Shown here: positions 17,869-26,162 of the stretch, piece by piece
Layout of the letters: every line of letters begins with the position of its first letter
Position numbering within the stretch: the stretch's first letter is position 1
Source: Lachnospiraceae bacterium
GTDB taxonomy: Bacteria > Bacillota > Clostridia > Lachnospirales > Lachnospiraceae
Assembly (NCBI GenBank): GCA_017453065.1
Contig: JAFTKW010000014.1
Location: 1 to 64,000, forward strand
Reading direction: 5' to 3'
DNA: 64,000 bases
Notes under the pieces: model-generated
What the model was told of the DNA's origin: nothing
The model's database searches: none
The model's input: the letters and a program-made list of their open reading frames with translations, nothing else
Position numbers and translations under genes: made by a program

Positions 17869-18822
17869 TTATTTCCTCGATCCCATTCTGATTCGTGGGT
17901 CAATAAACCCGTAACTGATATCTATAACAATACCCAAAATAAGTGAAATAGAAATGCTGAATATTGTATAGAACATGAAAAGCGGATAGTCTCTACCATT
18001 GATAGAGTTCAAATACAAACTTCCTGTACCCGGAATCGCAAAAATTTTCTCAATAATCAGAGAACCACCCATAATACCAACAAATGCAGACATGATAGAT
18101 GGCAAAATAACTACCAAGCAATTCTTCAGGGCATGACGGACTGTCGCTTGTGCTTTGGTAAGACCTTTGGTACGAGCCAAAAGCATAAATTCACTGGTAA
18201 GTACCTCTGTAAGTTCGGCACGAGTTGTTCTGGTATAACCAGCTATCGTTCCCAACGAAAGGGAAATAATAGCAGGAACCATACTTACAAACATAGGCCA
18301 AGAAAAATAATCTGTACCCGACTTCATCAGAAATGGCAACCAGCCAAGTTTGTAGGACAAGAAATACTGTATCAAAAATGCATATACGAAAGAAGGTACG
18401 GATATGCATACCATAGTCGATGTTGAAATAAAATGATCAATCCATGTATTCTTCTTAAGTGCAGCTATGATACCCAAAATAATACCGATAGGAATACTGC
18501 CGATAGTAGAATAAAAATTGACAATCATAGAGGGCGGAAGTTTCGTAGTAAAAATTTTAATAACATCCTGACCAAAATACAGAACGTCGCTCACGCCCCA
18601 ATCCCATTTTGTAAAAATATCTCTCAAATAAATATAAAATTGCACAATATATGGCTTATTGTAACCCGCAGCTTCTCTTCTCGCTTCGATTACCGCTGTG
18701 TGTGGATCTCCAATCGGCAATTCTGCAGGGGGAAGCATTCTGACAAGTACAAAGCACATAAATGTGATGATAAGAAGTGACATCAACATAAGTGCAAATC
18801 TTTTTGCAGCATATTTACCCAT
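17869..18822 (-). CDS. oppB: Oligopeptide ABC permease, OppB-type
   Basis: A 317-residue permease of normal length with six membrane segments. The coupling loop reads LARTKGLTKAQATVRHALKN, and it ends in SYGFIDPRIRMG, the usual OppB/DppB terminus. It is the only subunit of this transporter without an obvious insertion. It follows oppA after a 141-bp gap containing a stable hairpin. Confidence 0.95.
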   Translation of the reverse strand: MGKYAAKRFALMLMSLLIITFMCFVLVRMLPPAELPIGDPHTAVIEARREAAGYNKPYIVQFYIYLRDIFTKWDWGVSDVLYFGQDVIKIFTTKLPPSMIVNFYSTIGSIPIGIILGIIAALKKNTWIDHFISTSTMVCISVPSFVYAFLIQYFLSYKLGWLPFLMKSGTDYFSWPMFVSMVPAIISLSLGTIAGYTRTTRAELTEVLTSEFMLLARTKGLTKAQATVRHALKNCLVVILPSIMSAFVGIMGGSLIIEKIFAIPGTGSLYLNSINGRDYPLFMFYTIFSISISLILGIVIDISYGFIDPRIRMGSRK

Positions 18823-18894
18823 AATTTTCCTCCAGCCTTATTTATGCTTGCCGATATTGTCAAACATAAATGAACATCTTTTTACGCAAACATT

Positions 18895-18916
18895 GAGGGG
18901 CAAGGATATGCCCCTC
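18895..18916 (-). other. Stable hairpin between oppA and oppB
   Basis: An 8-bp GC-rich stem GAGGGGCA/TGCCCCTC with a 6-nt loop and no T run on the minus strand. Such hairpins after a binding-protein gene commonly protect the 3' end of its mRNA. That would give more OppA than the membrane subunits; the role here is inference. Confidence 0.6.
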
Positions 18917-18963
18917 ATGTTTACTATACCATTTAAATTAATTTTAATTCAAATCAGTAAAAA

Positions 18964-21543
18964 TTAGTAGCTAAGTTCGCCACCCTGGCTTGCAACATAT
19001 TCAGCCCACTCTGTATCGTTGTAGTTGTACTTGTGGTAAGCAAGACCACCACGACCCATTACTGGGTTGTAATCTTCTACAACATAGTAAATCTGCTGAG
19101 ATACAAGAGCCATAGAACCATCCTGAAGAACTGGCAAGTAGTTGTACTGTCCAAGGATAGCCTTTTCGAATCCTGCAAGAATTGTAAGTCTGTCTTCAAC
19201 GTCTGCGATACCTTCGCCGAAGTTGTAGTCAACGCCATCAACAGTAACTGTTGTTCCGTTAAGTGCATCAGACCACTCCTTGAGGTTCATTGTGATTTCT
19301 TTGCCAGCGATAGTCATAGTAGCGCTAACAGTTGTAGCATCGAACCAAGCTGCATCATACATCTTGGAAGGATTTACGTAAAGGTCTGTCAAGGAGAATG
19401 GGTTAAGTGTAGAACCACTCCATCCACCAAGTACTGTGTCGGAAAGACCTGCACGAATCTTGTTGGACCAATCATTTCCGTAAGGTGCGGATTTAACAAA
19501 GAGAACTTTTCCTTCGAAAGGAGTTCCTGCTGTTGCTTCGTTAACCTTTTCGTTCAAGTAGTCGATAGTCTTTGTCATGAAATCGCTGTCAGCGGACAAG
19601 CAGTATTCAATCTGTACTGTCTGGTCAGATACGCCGTTTGCGTCTGTATCTGTGATATAACCAGCTGCAATAGCCTCATCAAACGCCTGTTTGAAGTAAA
19701 CTTTTGCCATTTCTGGATCGTAACCTGTGATAGAATCAACAGCTTCATCAAGGCTAGAGAACTTAGTAACGTCTACAGAGTAGATGTCGCAAAGTGCCTG
19801 CTTAGCCTGATCTGTGTCACGATATCTAGAACCTGTTTCTGGATCGTATACATAAGCTTCACCAATCAAACCGAAACCGCCAGAACGAGCTGGGGAAACA
19901 GTTGCTGCAAAGAGGTCTTTGTCATAAGTAAGACCCATTGCCTGGTGGAAGGATGTAAGTGTCATAGTCTGAAGGTCAGTCTTGGACTGATCAAAGTTGT
20001 CAGCTGCTTCACGGCTATTGATTGCTTCCATATGACCGTTGAGGATCAAGAAGAAGATTGTAGAGCCTGGTGTAGCGTAGCAGTAATCAGAGTTTCTGTA
20101 AGTATCGAAATCTTCTGCCTGAAGGCCGTAACCCATAAGTTCGCCCTTAAGGAACATAAGTTTTCTTGTAGCTGCTTCAGCAACAACTTCACAGTCGATT
20201 GCTGTAGTCTGGTACATAGGATATACAAGACCATCTGTAGGATCTACGTAGATGTGCTGTCCATCTGTGTAACCATACCAATTTTCGTTTCTCTCAAGTC
20301 TGAGAGCTTTGTCCTGCTGGTAAGAAACCAACTTGTAAGGACCGTAAGACTTTGTAGTCTCAACACTTGTGTTGTATGTTGTGGAGTAAGCATCTCCATC
20401 CCATTTCTGGCAAGATTCATACAAATCTTTGTGTACAAGCCAGTTACTTGTCAAGCTGTAGTTAAGGTTGAAGCCAGACAATGCTTTAGCAAGTACAAGT
20501 GTAATCTGGTAGTCACCAGATTTGTAAAGACCTACTGTAGAGAAATCTACTTCTGGATAAGAGAACTCATAAGAAATGTAGCAACGAAGGTATTCCTGTG
20601 CCTCATTTCCCCAGTTGTCGCTACCAATGAATTTGTAAACTTCATCAAGCATAGCCTGTGTAGCTTCAACATATCCATCTCCGTCAGCGTCAGCTGCTTT
20701 AAGAGCATCGTTAACTTCTGTCTGAACATAACCCATCTGGCAAAGTTCATCCCAAGTATAACCAGCGTTTCTCTCATAAGCATCGTTAAGAGCGATAACT
20801 ACCTTATATCCTTCTGGTGTGTAGAAGATACCATCTTCGCCAAGAACAAGATCTGCGATCTCATATGTTCCTGTTTCACCGTCAGAAGAGTTAACCTTCA
20901 TGATTGTTGTTCCGCTGTTAGCGTATCCTTCTGCACCTGCGATAATGAAGTCACTGCTATAGTAGTCAGCTGCTCTGTAGTTGATCTTCTTTGGATCAAG
21001 GAGCTGCTGCATGGAGTAAACATAATCATCAGCTGTGATCTTTGTGCCATCTTCCCATGTAGCATTTGGATTTAAGTCGATTGTGTAAGCATAACCTGCT
21101 GTTGCAGATTCAGGAATGTTAAACTCTGGATGTTCAGCTTTAACCTGCTCTGTAACGTCTACTGGAAGGCTAGCTGCCATTTCTGGGATAAATTTGTATC
21201 CTGTGAATGGATCTTTGCCTTCAACTTCATGGAGTTCATCGTTGAATACCATGCCGTAGAAACCAAGGTTAATGTAGCCAGACAAATAAGAATCATCTGT
21301 TGTCTGGTATGTGTGTGGGTTCCAGTTTGTGCAGAGAGTAGATACGGAATCCTGGAATGTGAACTCACCAACGAACTCTTCAACTTTAAGTTCTTCTACT
21401 TCGCTGCTAGATTCTGTTGTGCTTTCAACAACGCTGCTGGAAGGTTCCTGGGACTCAACTGGATCTGGAGTTTTCTCAGAACCACAAGCTGCCATGGAAA
21501 CAACCATTGCTGCGGACAAAAGCAATGCAACAAGCTTTTTCAT
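18964..21543 (-). CDS. oppA: Oligopeptide-binding lipoprotein, OppA-type, enlarged
   Basis: An 859-residue solute-binding lipoprotein (SBP family 5). The lipobox MAACG gives Cys20 as lipid anchor, followed by a Ser/Glu/Pro linker. The family signature region follows the linker, with ATWEDGTKITADDYVYSM at about 160. Typical OppA proteins are 540-600 residues. Two calcium-loop-like stretches are visible: DADGDGYVEAT (about 284) and DTDANGVSDQT (about 634). The gene heads the operon behind promoter 21707-21735. Peptide binding is inferred from family and context. Confidence 0.92.
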   Translation of the reverse strand: MKKLVALLLSAAMVVSMAACGSEKTPDPVESQEPSSSVVESTTESSSEVEELKVEEFVGEFTFQDSVSTLCTNWNPHTYQTTDDSYLSGYINLGFYGMVFNDELHEVEGKDPFTGYKFIPEMAASLPVDVTEQVKAEHPEFNIPESATAGYAYTIDLNPNATWEDGTKITADDYVYSMQQLLDPKKINYRAADYYSSDFIIAGAEGYANSGTTIMKVNSSDGETGTYEIADLVLGEDGIFYTPEGYKVVIALNDAYERNAGYTWDELCQMGYVQTEVNDALKAADADGDGYVEATQAMLDEVYKFIGSDNWGNEAQEYLRCYISYEFSYPEVDFSTVGLYKSGDYQITLVLAKALSGFNLNYSLTSNWLVHKDLYESCQKWDGDAYSTTYNTSVETTKSYGPYKLVSYQQDKALRLERNENWYGYTDGQHIYVDPTDGLVYPMYQTTAIDCEVVAEAATRKLMFLKGELMGYGLQAEDFDTYRNSDYCYATPGSTIFFLILNGHMEAINSREAADNFDQSKTDLQTMTLTSFHQAMGLTYDKDLFAATVSPARSGGFGLIGEAYVYDPETGSRYRDTDQAKQALCDIYSVDVTKFSSLDEAVDSITGYDPEMAKVYFKQAFDEAIAAGYITDTDANGVSDQTVQIEYCLSADSDFMTKTIDYLNEKVNEATAGTPFEGKVLFVKSAPYGNDWSNKIRAGLSDTVLGGWSGSTLNPFSLTDLYVNPSKMYDAAWFDATTVSATMTIAGKEITMNLKEWSDALNGTTVTVDGVDYNFGEGIADVEDRLTILAGFEKAILGQYNYLPVLQDGSMALVSQQIYYVVEDYNPVMGRGGLAYHKYNYNDTEWAEYVASQGGELSY

Positions 21544-21613
21544 AATACAATCCTCCTGTATTCTTTTTTGTTCACATACTTTCTTGCTTTATCGCTTTAA
21601 ACTGTCTCTGTAT

Positions 21614-21645
21614 AAAAAAAGGGGGCGATTCAAAAATTTGCCCGC
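21614..21645 (-). terminator. Possible attenuator in the oppA leader
   Basis: On the minus strand a short GGGC/GCCC hairpin with a 13-nt loop is followed by CC and seven T, within the transcribed leader about 70 bp before oppA. It is terminator-like but the stem is weak, so premature termination is only a possibility. Confidence 0.3.
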
Positions 21646-21706
21646 TTTTCTTATGCATTTAATGACAAATTATGCATTCAAGGATATATGTGATTTAACG
21701 AAGTCT

Positions 21707-21735
21707 AGTCTACTTGATTTTGTGCGAAATGTCAA
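21707..21735 (-). promoter_or_regulatory. Promoter of the opp operon
   Basis: On the minus strand there is TTGACA (21730-21735), a 17-bp spacer and TAGACT (21707-21712). It lies about 165 bp upstream of the oppA start. Confidence 0.7.
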
Positions 21736-21749
21736 GCAAAAATCAGCAT

Positions 21750-21771
21750 TTTAGCGTGTTAGCACGCTAAA
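21750..21771. promoter_or_regulatory. Perfect inverted repeat next to the opp promoter
   Basis: TTTAGCGTG and CACGCTAAA form 9-bp arms around a TTAG centre, ending 15 bp upstream of the opp -35 element. The position suits an activator site; the protein that binds is unknown. Confidence 0.5.
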
Positions 21772-21996
21772 GCACAGGCGTTATTTTATGCAGAATTTTC
21801 GTGAATATTCACTCTTTTTTGCATAAACACTCTTGAGATTGTATTTCACAAAAAAATCAATGCATAAATATTCTTTTTGTATTACGAAATAATTGTATAC
21901 ATTTATACAATTTCACCCCATTTTTACTCAAAAAATCAAGAAATACATTTGTTTCTGTGCTAATATATGCTTACGGTACCGAAAAGGAGGCTTTTT

Positions 21997-22803
21997 ATGT
22001 CGCAGATCAGTCTTTTGGCTAATTCTCTTTCTTATATAGAAGAACATCTGACAAGTAATATCAAGACAGAGGATATTGCTGCGGCATGCTATTGCTCCAA
22101 ATCCACTCTGGAAAAGATGTTTCATTGTTTAAATCATATTTCTATTCGAGATTATATTGTTCGAAGGCGTATGACTTTGGCCGCAAAGGTTTTGCTAGAG
22201 AATTCTTCCATCAGTGTTCTTGAAGTAGCTATTCAATATGGTTATAGCAGCAATGAGGCTTTTACTAGAGCATTCAAACAAGTTTGGAACTGTACACCTG
22301 CCGAGTACCGTAAAAGCAATCTAAAGTATTCGGCTCTATTTCCAAGGCTTTTATGCCCCACCACGGAAGGAGACCCTTATATGAGAGAACGTAAACCAGT
22401 AGATATTAGCGAACTTTATGATTTGTTTTTGGAAAGAAGAAATTGTTACTTCGTATGTACCGACATCAAATGCTTGGTGCCAATCAATGAAATATCACAC
22501 AAAGCCGGTGATCTGGCAATATTAGAATCTTTAAATCGTTTGCATCAGGTTTCTGGAACAGAAGATATTGCATTTCGCATTGGCGGAGATGAGTTTACTC
22601 TTCTTACTAATAGTACAGATGTTAATTATGCCCAATCTCTTGCTGACAAGTTAGTGGCTTTAAATGGAAATACCTTTGACTATGAGGGCCAAGAAATTCC
22701 ACTCACATTACATGTCGCAGTTACAAAACAGGACGAAGGAATTCTCAAATACAATCATCTCTTCTCCCAGCTTCACAACGCAATTCGCGATGGAAAGGAG
22801 TAA
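21997..22803 (+). CDS. AraC-type DNA-binding domain fused to a GGDEF domain
   Basis: A 268-residue regulator. Residues 1-107 are a complete AraC/XylS two-helix DNA-binding domain, with family residues in GYSSNEAFTRAFKQVWNCTPAEYR. The C-terminal half carries DIKCLVPINEISHKAGD (about 150), matching the metal-site region of GGDEF domains, and FRIGGDEFTLL (about 193) with an intact GGDEF signature. The predicted activity is c-di-GMP synthesis or GTP sensing. The ATG at 21997 has AGGAGG 7 nt upstream. It is divergent from opp, so it may control it. Promoter elements for this gene are not clear. Confidence 0.82.
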   Translation: MSQISLLANSLSYIEEHLTSNIKTEDIAAACYCSKSTLEKMFHCLNHISIRDYIVRRRMTLAAKVLLENSSISVLEVAIQYGYSSNEAFTRAFKQVWNCTPAEYRKSNLKYSALFPRLLCPTTEGDPYMRERKPVDISELYDLFLERRNCYFVCTDIKCLVPINEISHKAGDLAILESLNRLHQVSGTEDIAFRIGGDEFTLLTNSTDVNYAQSLADKLVALNGNTFDYEGQEIPLTLHVAVTKQDEGILKYNHLFSQLHNAIRDGKE

Positions 22804-22812
22804 GATGTCTTT

Positions 22813-22848
22813 AAAAAGGCCCTGGCGCAATCGCCAAGGCCTTTTTTT
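22813..22848. terminator. Bidirectional terminator between the regulator and eno
   Basis: A long stem (nine outer pairs with AAAAAGGCC/GGCCTTTTT-type arms, one mismatch, then five pairs) has a 4-nt loop. T runs are available on both strands. It serves the plus-strand regulator and the minus-strand eno. Confidence 0.9.
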
Positions 22849-22851
22849 GTC

Positions 22852-24192
22852 CTAGTGGGTTGTTTGATTTCTGCTTTCCTGATTGGCCTCCAGATTTTTT
22901 TGGTTTGCTTCTCTTCGATGTAGCTCACCTGCATAGACTGCTTTCTCCCCAAGGATATGCTCAATGTGAAGAAGTCTGTTGTATTTGGCCACTCGCTCTC
23001 CCCTGCATGGTGCCCCTGTTTTAATCTGCCCACAATTGAGCGCAACTGCCAAGTCTGCAATGAAGGTATCTTCTGTTTCCCCAGAACGATGAGACATAAT
23101 CGTTTTGTAGCCGTGGTGTTTCGCCTTTTTCACCGCATCTATTGTCTCTGAGATGGTTCCAATCTGATTTGGCTTAATGAGAATAGCATTTGCAGCCTTA
23201 CGCTCTATTCCCTCTTCCAATCTTTTTACATTGGTGACAAACAAATCATCGCCTACCAACTGTACTCTCTCTCCCAATTCTCTAGTCAACTGCTCCCAGC
23301 CTTCCCAATCATTTTGATCCAGTGCATCTTCAATAGAACAAATTGGATATTCGTCACACAGTTCTCTATAATAATCAATCATCGCCTGTCTGTCTCTCAT
23401 CTGGTTTTCCCCTCGAAAAACATACAAGCCAGAATCTTTGTTGTATAGTTCTGATGCAGCTACGTCCAAAGCAATTACAATATCACTTCCCGGTTCAAAT
23501 CCAGCTTCCTTTGTTGCATCAATCAAAAAGTCCAGCGCTTGTCTTGTGCTATGAAGATCTGGAGCAAATCCTCCTTCATCTCCTACTCCGGTACTCTCGC
23601 CTTCTCCTTCTAAAAGTTTTTTCAATTTGTGATAAATTTCACTTCCCATTTGCAATGCTTCTTTGAAGGTCTTTGCTCCTACTGGCATAATCATAAACTC
23701 CTGCACATCAAGAGAGTTTTTTGCATGAGCACCTCCATTTAATATATTCATCATTGGAACTGGCAAAATATATCCATCTTTTGCCAGATATTGAAAAAGC
23801 GGAACAGAAAGTGAATTTGCCATAGCATTGGCTGTAGCCATGGAAACTGCAAGCATGGCGTTGGCTCCAAGTTTGCCTTTGTTTGCTGTGCCATCCGCTC
23901 TTCGCATAGACATATCAATCTCGTAGAGGTTTCTGGCGTCCATACACCTCACCGCCTGATTCAAATCAAATTCAATGTTCTTTACTGCCTTTAAAGTCCC
24001 TTTTCCATTGTATCTTTTCTTTTCACCATCTCGAAGTTCTACAGCTTCATGCTCTCCTGTAGATGCCCCACTAGGTGCTATTCCCCTTCCAACGCCACCG
24101 TCTTCCAGATACACATAAGCCTCTACAGTTGGATTTCCTCTGGAATCCAGAATTTCCAAACCAGTCACTTTTTGAATTTCATATTGTCCCAT
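22852..24192 (-). CDS. eno: Enolase
   Basis: Glycolytic enolase (2-phosphoglycerate to phosphoenolpyruvate), about 446 residues. It has GASTGEHEA, the metal-binding acids of the barrel (ALDVAASE, SIEDALDQND, VGDDLF), the catalytic Lys in ILIKPNQIGT and SHRSGETED. The ATG at 24192 has GGAAGGTGG at correct spacing; the ATG at 24210 is less likely. The last 22 residues, after GELHRREAN, are a polar Gln/Asn-rich tail longer than usual. gpmI lies upstream across 250 bp, so the two consecutive glycolytic steps are neighbours. Confidence 0.96.
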   Translation of the reverse strand: MGQYEIQKVTGLEILDSRGNPTVEAYVYLEDGGVGRGIAPSGASTGEHEAVELRDGEKKRYNGKGTLKAVKNIEFDLNQAVRCMDARNLYEIDMSMRRADGTANKGKLGANAMLAVSMATANAMANSLSVPLFQYLAKDGYILPVPMMNILNGGAHAKNSLDVQEFMIMPVGAKTFKEALQMGSEIYHKLKKLLEGEGESTGVGDEGGFAPDLHSTRQALDFLIDATKEAGFEPGSDIVIALDVAASELYNKDSGLYVFRGENQMRDRQAMIDYYRELCDEYPICSIEDALDQNDWEGWEQLTRELGERVQLVGDDLFVTNVKRLEEGIERKAANAILIKPNQIGTISETIDAVKKAKHHGYKTIMSHRSGETEDTFIADLAVALNCGQIKTGAPCRGERVAKYNRLLHIEHILGEKAVYAGELHRREANQKNLEANQESRNQTTH

Positions 24193-24397
24193 CTTATTTC
24201 CACCTTCCATTCTCTATTTGAGCTGAACTCTACGTTTTTGCCTAGCGTTATAATTAACTTTGGGCCTAGAGCATCACTTCCTTTTACCTTCTCAGTGCCC
24301 AAACACTGAAGAAAAACGCCTTCGTCACGCTCAATTCAATTTATAGTTTTCCATATTATAGGAAATATATTCACTTGGAAATCAATGTAGACGCATC

Positions 24398-24428
24398 AAA
24401 AAAAGAGCGTATCACTTAAGATACGCTC
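24398..24428 (-). terminator. Terminator of gpmI
   Basis: A perfect 9-bp stem GAGCGTATC/GATACGCTC with a 6-nt loop is followed on the minus strand by seven T. It lies 17 bp after the gpmI stop. The interval down to eno (24211-24397) holds no gene. Confidence 0.92.
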
Positions 24429-24444
24429 TCTACAGTCAAACTAT

Positions 24445-25986
24445 TTACTTCTTAATGAGAAGGGACTTACCTGTCATCTCTACAGGCTGCTCTTTGCCCA
24501 TCACTTCAATCAATGTTGGTACGATGTCTGCAAGGCATCCGCCCTCTCTCAAGGTATATGCTTCATCATAGTTTACAAGGATGAATGGAACTTCGTTGGT
24601 GGTATGAGCTGTGAAAGGATTTCCGGTCTCATAGTCTACCAACTGTTCAGCATTACCGTGGTCTGCGCAGATAAACATGGTGCCGTTCATCTCAATCACA
24701 GCTTCCACTGCTTTGCCTACACATTCATCTACTGCTTCTACTGCTTTAATCGCAGCTGCCTCTACACCAGTGTGACCAACCATGTCTGGGTTAGCAAAGT
24801 TGATAATGATTACATCGTAATTGCCACTGCGAATTGCTTCTGTCAGTTTGTCACAAACTTCATAAGCACTCATCTCTGGCTTAAGGTCATAGGTCGCAAC
24901 CTTTGGAGAGTTTACAAGGATACGATCTTCTCCCTCATTTGGAGTCTCTACACCACCGTTGAAGAAGAATGTTACATGTGCATATTTCTCTGTCTCTGCA
25001 ATACGAGCCTGAGTCATGCCCTGTGCTGCAAGCCACTCACCAAATGTATTGGTAACTGCAACCTTGTGGAAAGCAACTTCCTTGTTCAGGATAGTTGGAT
25101 CATAATCTGAGAAGGTCACGAACTTAATATCTTTTCTAGCGCCTCTGTCAAATCCAGCAAATTCATCATCGCAGAATGCTCTGGAAATTTCTCTTGCACG
25201 GTCTGGACGGAAGTTGAAGAATACTACACTGTCACCATCCTGAATGGTAGCTACTGGTGCTCCATTTTCCATTGCAACGGTAGGTTTAACGAATTCGTCT
25301 GTCTCTTCTCTATCATAAGATGCCTGGATGCCACAAATACCACACGCAGCGGTAAGGCCTTCGCCCTTGGTCATAGCATCATAAGCAAGTTTAACTCTGT
25401 CGTAGTTGTTGTCACGGTCCATTGCATAGTAACGACCCATTACAGATGCAATCTTACCAACGCCAATCTCTTCCATCTTGTCAGCAAGCGCAATCGCAAA
25501 GTCTTTACCACTAGCTGGAGGTGTATCACGTCCATCCAAGAAGCAGTGAACATACACTTTGGAAAGACCATTTCTCTTTGCAAGTTCCAACAGTCCATAA
25601 AGATGTGTGTTGTGGCTATGTACACCACCATCAGACAAAAGACCCATAAAGTGAAGGGCGGAATCATTCTTTTTGCAGTTCTCTACTGCAGAAAGAAGGG
25701 CTGGATTTTCAAAGAAAGTTCCATCCTGAATTTCCTTTGTAATACGAGTGAGTTCCTGGTAAACAATACGTCCTGCACCCATGTTCAAATGGCCAACTTC
25801 AGAGTTACCCATCTGACCCTCTGGAAGACCTACTGCCATACCACTGGCATTACCTCTTACAAAAGGATACTGTGCCATCAATTTATCCATGACAGGAGTC
25901 TTTGCTTCTGCTACAGCGTTGCCCTCTGTCTTTTCATTCAATCCATAACCATCAAGGATCATCAATACTGTTGGTTTCTTACTCAT
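24445..25986 (-). CDS. gpmI: Cofactor-independent phosphoglycerate mutase
   Basis: A 513-residue Mn-dependent enzyme interconverting 3- and 2-phosphoglycerate. It has the alkaline-phosphatase-superfamily start VLMILDGYGLN, the phospho-Ser motif GNSEVGHLNMGAGR, DGRDTPP, and metal ligands in NPDMVGHTG and CADHGNAE. The start MSKKPTV at 25986 follows AAAGGAGAT; an upstream in-frame extension lacks a ribosome site. It is a single-gene unit with its own terminator, next to eno. Confidence 0.96.
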   Translation of the reverse strand: MSKKPTVLMILDGYGLNEKTEGNAVAEAKTPVMDKLMAQYPFVRGNASGMAVGLPEGQMGNSEVGHLNMGAGRIVYQELTRITKEIQDGTFFENPALLSAVENCKKNDSALHFMGLLSDGGVHSHNTHLYGLLELAKRNGLSKVYVHCFLDGRDTPPASGKDFAIALADKMEEIGVGKIASVMGRYYAMDRDNNYDRVKLAYDAMTKGEGLTAACGICGIQASYDREETDEFVKPTVAMENGAPVATIQDGDSVVFFNFRPDRAREISRAFCDDEFAGFDRGARKDIKFVTFSDYDPTILNKEVAFHKVAVTNTFGEWLAAQGMTQARIAETEKYAHVTFFFNGGVETPNEGEDRILVNSPKVATYDLKPEMSAYEVCDKLTEAIRSGNYDVIIINFANPDMVGHTGVEAAAIKAVEAVDECVGKAVEAVIEMNGTMFICADHGNAEQLVDYETGNPFTAHTTNEVPFILVNYDEAYTLREGGCLADIVPTLIEVMGKEQPVEMTGKSLLIKK

Positions 25987-26162
25987 ATATTTATCTCCTT
26001 TTATATATATTATATTTACAAGTTCCATATATACCGCGTAAATTATACACTCAAAACACAAATGGCGCAACAGTAATTTCTTTGCAACTTTGTGCCTAAA
26101 ACATTGTCTTTTCTAGCAAAATAAGCTAAAATGAAGAAACTTATTCTAAGCGAGGTATTACA

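Larger units (their letters stand above)
21651..21867. promoter_or_regulatory. Cluster of five TTATGCA/TGCATAA heptamers
   Basis: The heptamer lies at 21651, 21670 and 21786 on the plus strand. Its reverse complement lies at 21820 and 21861. All are in the oppA/regulator divergent region, around the opp promoter. A perfect 12-bp palindrome GTGAATATTCAC (21801-21812) lies between the third and fourth. They could be binding sites for the divergent regulator; the rest of this 450-bp interval has no gene. Confidence 0.4.

Noticed and set aside
19033-21075. A 680-codon open frame antisense to oppA
   Set aside because: It is the mirror of a strongly supported gene with periodic codon use; its translation is Cys/Val/Phe-rich with no domain and no ribosome site.
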